Below, piece by piece: positions 60,743 to 64,000 of a stretch of DNA of 64,000 nt. A program made the position numbers and the translations under genes. Location of the stretch: positions 1 through 64,000 of the forward strand of contig JBCDIM010000008.1 of assembly GCA_038749105.1 (NCBI GenBank), given 5' to 3'. Every line of letters starts with the position of its first letter. Position 1 is the stretch's first letter. The notes below the pieces were generated by a model. The model saw nothing but the letters and a program-made list of their open reading frames with translations. It made no database searches and was not told where the DNA came from. The DNA is from JBCCOW01 sp038749105. Its GTDB lineage: Bacteria > Planctomycetota > Phycisphaerae > Phycisphaerales > Phycisphaeraceae.

Positions 60743-63700
60743 TCACTCCGCGTCGAGATACGGCTTGAGCAGCTCGCCGAGCGGTGGGCCCAGGGCCTTA
60801 TCGCCGGGGACGTTGGCGATGGGAATGGGGTCACCCGCGGCGGCGGCGGCGAGCTTCGCGGCGGTGCGCTGCGCCATCGTTTCCAGCTCGGGGTCCTCGG
60901 CCTTGTCCGCCTCGGTGAGCTCGAGGCTGGCGGCGCGTTTCCAGAGCTCGACGGCGGCGTCGGTGTTGCCCGCGAGGTGCTGGGCGTCGCCGAGGTGGTC
61001 GAGCAGGACGGCCCGCATGCCGTGCAGCGGCCGGTTGAGCTCGGCGGCGAGGAGGTCGGCGCGTTTGACGGCCTTGTCGAGCCACGCGATGGCACGGGCG
61101 GCGTCGCCGAGCTTGTAGTACACCCAGCCGAGCGAGTCGAGGTAGGCGGCGGAGTCGGGCTCGGCCCGAAGAGCCCGCTTGATCAGGGTCTCGGCGGCGC
61201 GGAGGTTGCGGTCCTCCACCGAGAAGGTGTAACCCAGCGAGTTGCAAGAAGGGGCGTGTTCGGGGAAGCGAGCGATGTTGAGCAGCAGGGTCTGGACCGC
61301 GCGCTCGCGGAAGCCGGCGTCGTCGAGGCTGGTGGCGAGCTGGTAGCGGATGGTGGACTCGAAGCCGGAGAAGCGGGGGTCTTTGACGAGCCGCTCGGTG
61401 CCGGCCATCGCCTCGTCGGGCTTATCGAGGGCGATCAACGCCTGGGCGCGGATCGCGGCGAGCGGCACGGGGTTACCGATGCGGTCGAATGACTCGACGG
61501 CCCGATCGACAACGGCGACCGCAGGCTCATACTCATCGAGCTCGTGGTGGATCGCGGCGAGCAGGTAGGCGGTCTCGGGAGAGAACGGCCGGAGCCGGAT
61601 CGCCTGCTGGCGGACCCGCAGCCCCTTGTCGGATTCGTCGTTCTGGAAGTAGAACTGGGCGGCCTGGTCGAGGAGGCTGAGGTCACGGGGGGTGAGCTGG
61701 ATGAGGCGATCGAAGAGCTGGGCGGCGGCGGCCTTGTCGTCGGTGCGGAGGGCGATGACCAGCCGGCCGCGTAGGGCGGTCGGGTCGTCGGGGTTCTCGG
61801 CGAGGAGGGTCTTGAGCAGGGCCTCGGCACGGGCGTGCCGGCCGCTGGCGGTGTAGGCCTGGGCGAGCTTGAGCCGGGTGAGCCGGCCCTTGGGGATGGC
61901 GGCGGCCATGCGGCGGAACAGCGGGTTGATCTTCTCGTGGTTCGCCGGGTCGTCTTCGTAGAGCTCGAAGAGCATCGCGTAGGCGGGCTCGTGGGTCGGG
62001 TCCGCGTCGAGCAGAGCCAGGAGTGTAGATTCGACCCGTTCCGGCTGATTCAGTCGGAGCTCGAGCACGGCCTTAAGCATCAGCAGCTCGGTGCGGTCCT
62101 CGGGCTCGGCGTCCGCCTGATCGAGCGTGTCCAGCAGCGCCAACGCGGGCTCGGTCTCGCCCCGAGCATTCAGCACCCGCACCCGCAGCGAGATCGCCTG
62201 ACGGTCGGTGGCCTCGGCGATCGGCTGGAGCAGGGCGTCGGCCTGATCGACCTGATCGGCTTCGAGGGCGAGGAGGATCAGCCGCGTGCGGGGCAGACGG
62301 GCGTTCGCGTCGAGGTCGAGCGCGCTGTGGAAGGCCTCGATCGCCGCTTCGCTGCGGTTCTGGCGTTCGAGGGCGAGGCCTTCGAAGGTCTTGAGCAGAG
62401 CCTGGGTGGCACGACCAGCATCGCGGGTGGCCTGAGGGAGCTCTTGAAGCCCGGCGAGCAGGCGCTGGGCATCCGGCTCGGCCTCGAAGAGCAGCCGAAC
62501 GGTCTGACCGCCCTGCTCGGGCAGTGCGAGGACACGCCGCACGGCGGCGGCGAGCGCACGGCCGTGGGGGCTGGGCTGCGACGCTTCGGCTGGCGGGTTC
62601 AGCTGGAGCAGAGCATCGAGCAGGTGCTTGAAGGCGGTGGCGTCACGTGGGTCCTGCTGGACCTGTTCTTGGAGCAGAGCAACCGCCTGTTCGGGCGGGA
62701 GCAGGTCGATCAGGGCACGGACCACGGGACCCGGCTGGGCGTTGTCGGGCAGGCCCGCACGGAGACGCGCGGCGAGTCCCGCGGGGTCAGGGCTGACCCG
62801 GCGTAGGTAGTTGATCAACGCGACCGCCTGCTTGGTCGGCAGACCCCCACGGATCAGCCCGAGGGCGAGGGTCTCCGCGGGTTCGGGCTGGTTGAGTCGG
62901 AGGTGGGAGTAGATGAGCCGGAGGTCCAGTGCCCGGGTGTTGGGCAGGTCTGAGCGGTCGATGGCGAGGTAGCAGTCGAGAGCCTCGGCGGGCTCGTCGA
63001 GCTGGTGCGCGATATCACCGAGGTGGGCCAGCAGCTGTGCGCGGCGTGCGACGACCAGCCTGAGCTCACGGAGCAGGAGGCGGTCGGGGACACCCTGTGG
63101 TGGCGGGCTCAGAGCGTTCTGGAGCAGTGGCCGAGCCGCGGCGAGATAGCCCAGCTGCCTGAGGGACTCCCCGAGGTTGTATGAGCTGAGGAACGCCAGG
63201 GCGCTGTCGGGTTCAGCCTGTTCCACGAGGTATGCGAACAGGGGCAGTGCGTTGTCGTACTGGTCGCGGTCGAGGGCCTGGCGGGCGAGGAAGTAGATGG
63301 CGTCAAGGTCGTTGGGGTCTTGGGCGACGGTGCGTTCCAGGAAGCGGGCGGCCTTGACGCGGTTGCCGGCCTGGGCGTAGGCACGGCCGAGCGTGCGGAG
63401 GACAGTGGGGTTGTCGGGGGCTTGCCGGAGGGCGGCTTCGAGGAAGCGGGTCGCGCGGAAGGCGTTGCCCTCGAGCATCGCGGTCTTGCCTCGGGCGAAG
63501 GCGATCTGCGCCCCCATCGGGATGGTGCGGGGCGCGTCGGCCGGCTGCGCGTCGGGTTGCGTGGCGGGTGCTGCGTGGGCGTGGCGGAGGTAGTCGGGGA
63601 GCTCTCGGCCCTTGAATGCGTGGTCGAGGGTGGTACGCGCGTTGGAGGACTGGTCGGCGTCGAGGGGTTCTAAGGCCTGAGCAAGGCCGGGTGGCGCGGG

Positions 63701-63814
63701 GATCTCACGGGGGGTATCGGCAGCCGGTGCCTGAGCGGTCGCGGGAGAAAGCACCGTCACGACCAGGAGGCAGGAGGCGAGGCGTGCTGCGCGCGGGGGG
63801 AGAGTCGGCTTCAT
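60743..63814 (-). CDS. Large exported TPR-repeat protein
   Basis: 1023 residues with a signal peptide (RLASCLLVVTVLSPATAQA). From about residue 90 to the end there are many TPR units, some close to consensus, for example NPTVLRTLGRAYAQAGNRVKAARFL, LDAIYFLARQALDRDQYDNAL and, near the C-terminus, AYLDSLGWVYYKLGDAARAIAWLDKA. Probably a periplasmic or outer-membrane scaffold; role unknown. The gene is not next to a secretion or polysaccharide operon in this window. A TACACT hexamer about 60 bases before the ATG resembles the gyrB one. Confidence 0.88.
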   Translation of the reverse strand: MKPTLPPRAARLASCLLVVTVLSPATAQAPAADTPREIPAPPGLAQALEPLDADQSSNARTTLDHAFKGRELPDYLRHAHAAPATQPDAQPADAPRTIPMGAQIAFARGKTAMLEGNAFRATRFLEAALRQAPDNPTVLRTLGRAYAQAGNRVKAARFLERTVAQDPNDLDAIYFLARQALDRDQYDNALPLFAYLVEQAEPDSALAFLSSYNLGESLRQLGYLAAARPLLQNALSPPPQGVPDRLLLRELRLVVARRAQLLAHLGDIAHQLDEPAEALDCYLAIDRSDLPNTRALDLRLIYSHLRLNQPEPAETLALGLIRGGLPTKQAVALINYLRRVSPDPAGLAARLRAGLPDNAQPGPVVRALIDLLPPEQAVALLQEQVQQDPRDATAFKHLLDALLQLNPPAEASQPSPHGRALAAAVRRVLALPEQGGQTVRLLFEAEPDAQRLLAGLQELPQATRDAGRATQALLKTFEGLALERQNRSEAAIEAFHSALDLDANARLPRTRLILLALEADQVDQADALLQPIAEATDRQAISLRVRVLNARGETEPALALLDTLDQADAEPEDRTELLMLKAVLELRLNQPERVESTLLALLDADPTHEPAYAMLFELYEDDPANHEKINPLFRRMAAAIPKGRLTRLKLAQAYTASGRHARAEALLKTLLAENPDDPTALRGRLVIALRTDDKAAAAQLFDRLIQLTPRDLSLLDQAAQFYFQNDESDKGLRVRQQAIRLRPFSPETAYLLAAIHHELDEYEPAVAVVDRAVESFDRIGNPVPLAAIRAQALIALDKPDEAMAGTERLVKDPRFSGFESTIRYQLATSLDDAGFRERAVQTLLLNIARFPEHAPSCNSLGYTFSVEDRNLRAAETLIKRALRAEPDSAAYLDSLGWVYYKLGDAARAIAWLDKAVKRADLLAAELNRPLHGMRAVLLDHLGDAQHLAGNTDAAVELWKRAASLELTEADKAEDPELETMAQRTAAKLAAAAAGDPIPIANVPGDKALGPPLGELLKPYLDAE

Positions 63815-63872
63815 AAGCGAGGTTGGGGTAACGGCCAGCAGAGGGACGCGGATCGCAGGCGTCGTGGCACAT

Positions 63873-63878
63873 AGTGTA
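63873..63878 (-). promoter_or_regulatory. -10 candidate TACACT of the TPR gene
   Basis: Minus-strand TACACT followed by A, about 60 bases before the ATG at 63814. Same heptamer as before gyrB. No good -35 at 17 bp. Confidence 0.4.
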
Positions 63879-63936
63879 CGACGCGTCGGGCCGGTCTCCG
63901 GTTCTCTTTTGAGGCAGGTCGGTCGGATTGGTGGGG

Positions 63937-64000
63937 TCAGCCGACGACCTTGTTGAGCGGGTAGGAGAAGATGGCGGTGGCCCCGGCCCGGGTGAGGGCG
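63937..64000 (-). CDS. C-terminal end of a gene running off the window
   Basis: A minus-strand frame enters from the right edge and ends with TGA at 63937. The last 20 residues visible end in TAIFSYPLNKVVG. This reads like a genuine protein end (mixed hydrophobic strand and helix, high-GC codons), but it is too short to name. It would lie upstream of the TPR gene on the same strand, with 122 bases between. Confidence 0.5.
   Translation of the reverse strand, partial: ALTRAGATAIFSYPLNKVVG

Overview
The window is 64 kb of dense, very GC-rich bacterial chromosome carrying about 58 protein genes on both strands. No rRNA, tRNA, CRISPR array, phage or insertion sequence was seen. The gene set suggests a planctomycete, most likely the Phycisphaerae side: a fused SecD-SecF with a large insertion, an ExbB/ExbD/ExbD cluster with von Willebrand factor A (vWA) and TPR partners, secretin-N-like repeat proteins, and many signal-peptide or lipoprotein genes without clear relatives. 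This placement is an inference from gene content.

Layout. 1-3.9 kb: 2-oxoglutarate dehydrogenase E1 (5' end outside the window) and E2. 3.9-15 kb: mostly single genes, including a GT-B glycosyltransferase, metallophosphoesterase-carbonic anhydrase pair, secretin-N-like protein, Dus, lipoproteins, pgi, DinB-like and Gfo/Idh/MocA genes. 15-24 kb: glmS with a 55-codon membrane ORF behind it, queF, gatC-gatA, a ROK kinase, a possible structured RNA ending in an intrinsic terminator, YjbQ, and a sucrose- or mannosylfructose-phosphate synthase/phosphatase pair. 24-33 kb: an envelope-energisation cluster (vWA, vWA, TPR, ExbB, ExbD, ExbD, large TPR). 33-43 kb: aldo/keto reductase, NUDIX, M50 protease, then tgt-yajC-secDF, hisI, hemB-yidD. 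43-48 kb: coiled-coil membrane proteins, a gene broken by a 25-bp duplication, an SRPBCC protein and rpsT. 48-52 kb: circularly permuted ATP-grasp, alpha-E and transglutaminase operon. 52-57 kb: membrane proteins, a lone nuoC and tag. 57-64 kb: nucleotidyltransferase-like protein, gyrB, a 1023-residue TPR protein and the last codons of a further gene.

Three non-coding patterns stand out. (1) At least 17 genes have a TANNNT hexamer 6-8 bases (mostly 6) before the start codon and no Shine-Dalgarno sequence, as expected for leaderless mRNAs; this also fixes several starts. (2) Dispersed hairpin repeats (families A, B and C) follow genes and fill spacers; family A shows compensatory stem changes. 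(3) Heptanucleotide arrays fill three spacers between 50.0 and 53.6 kb, two of them as long inverted arms.

How genes work together: sucA-sucB make two parts of one TCA-cycle complex; queF and tgt act in queuosine synthesis; yajC, secDF and yidD serve protein export and insertion; pgi, glmS and the ROK kinase share hexose phosphates; the ATP-grasp/alpha-E/transglutaminase trio probably makes and processes a peptide-like product. The best candidate for a poorly described system is the 24.2-32.9 kb vWA-ExbBDD-TPR cluster, whose spacers mostly carry hairpin repeats.
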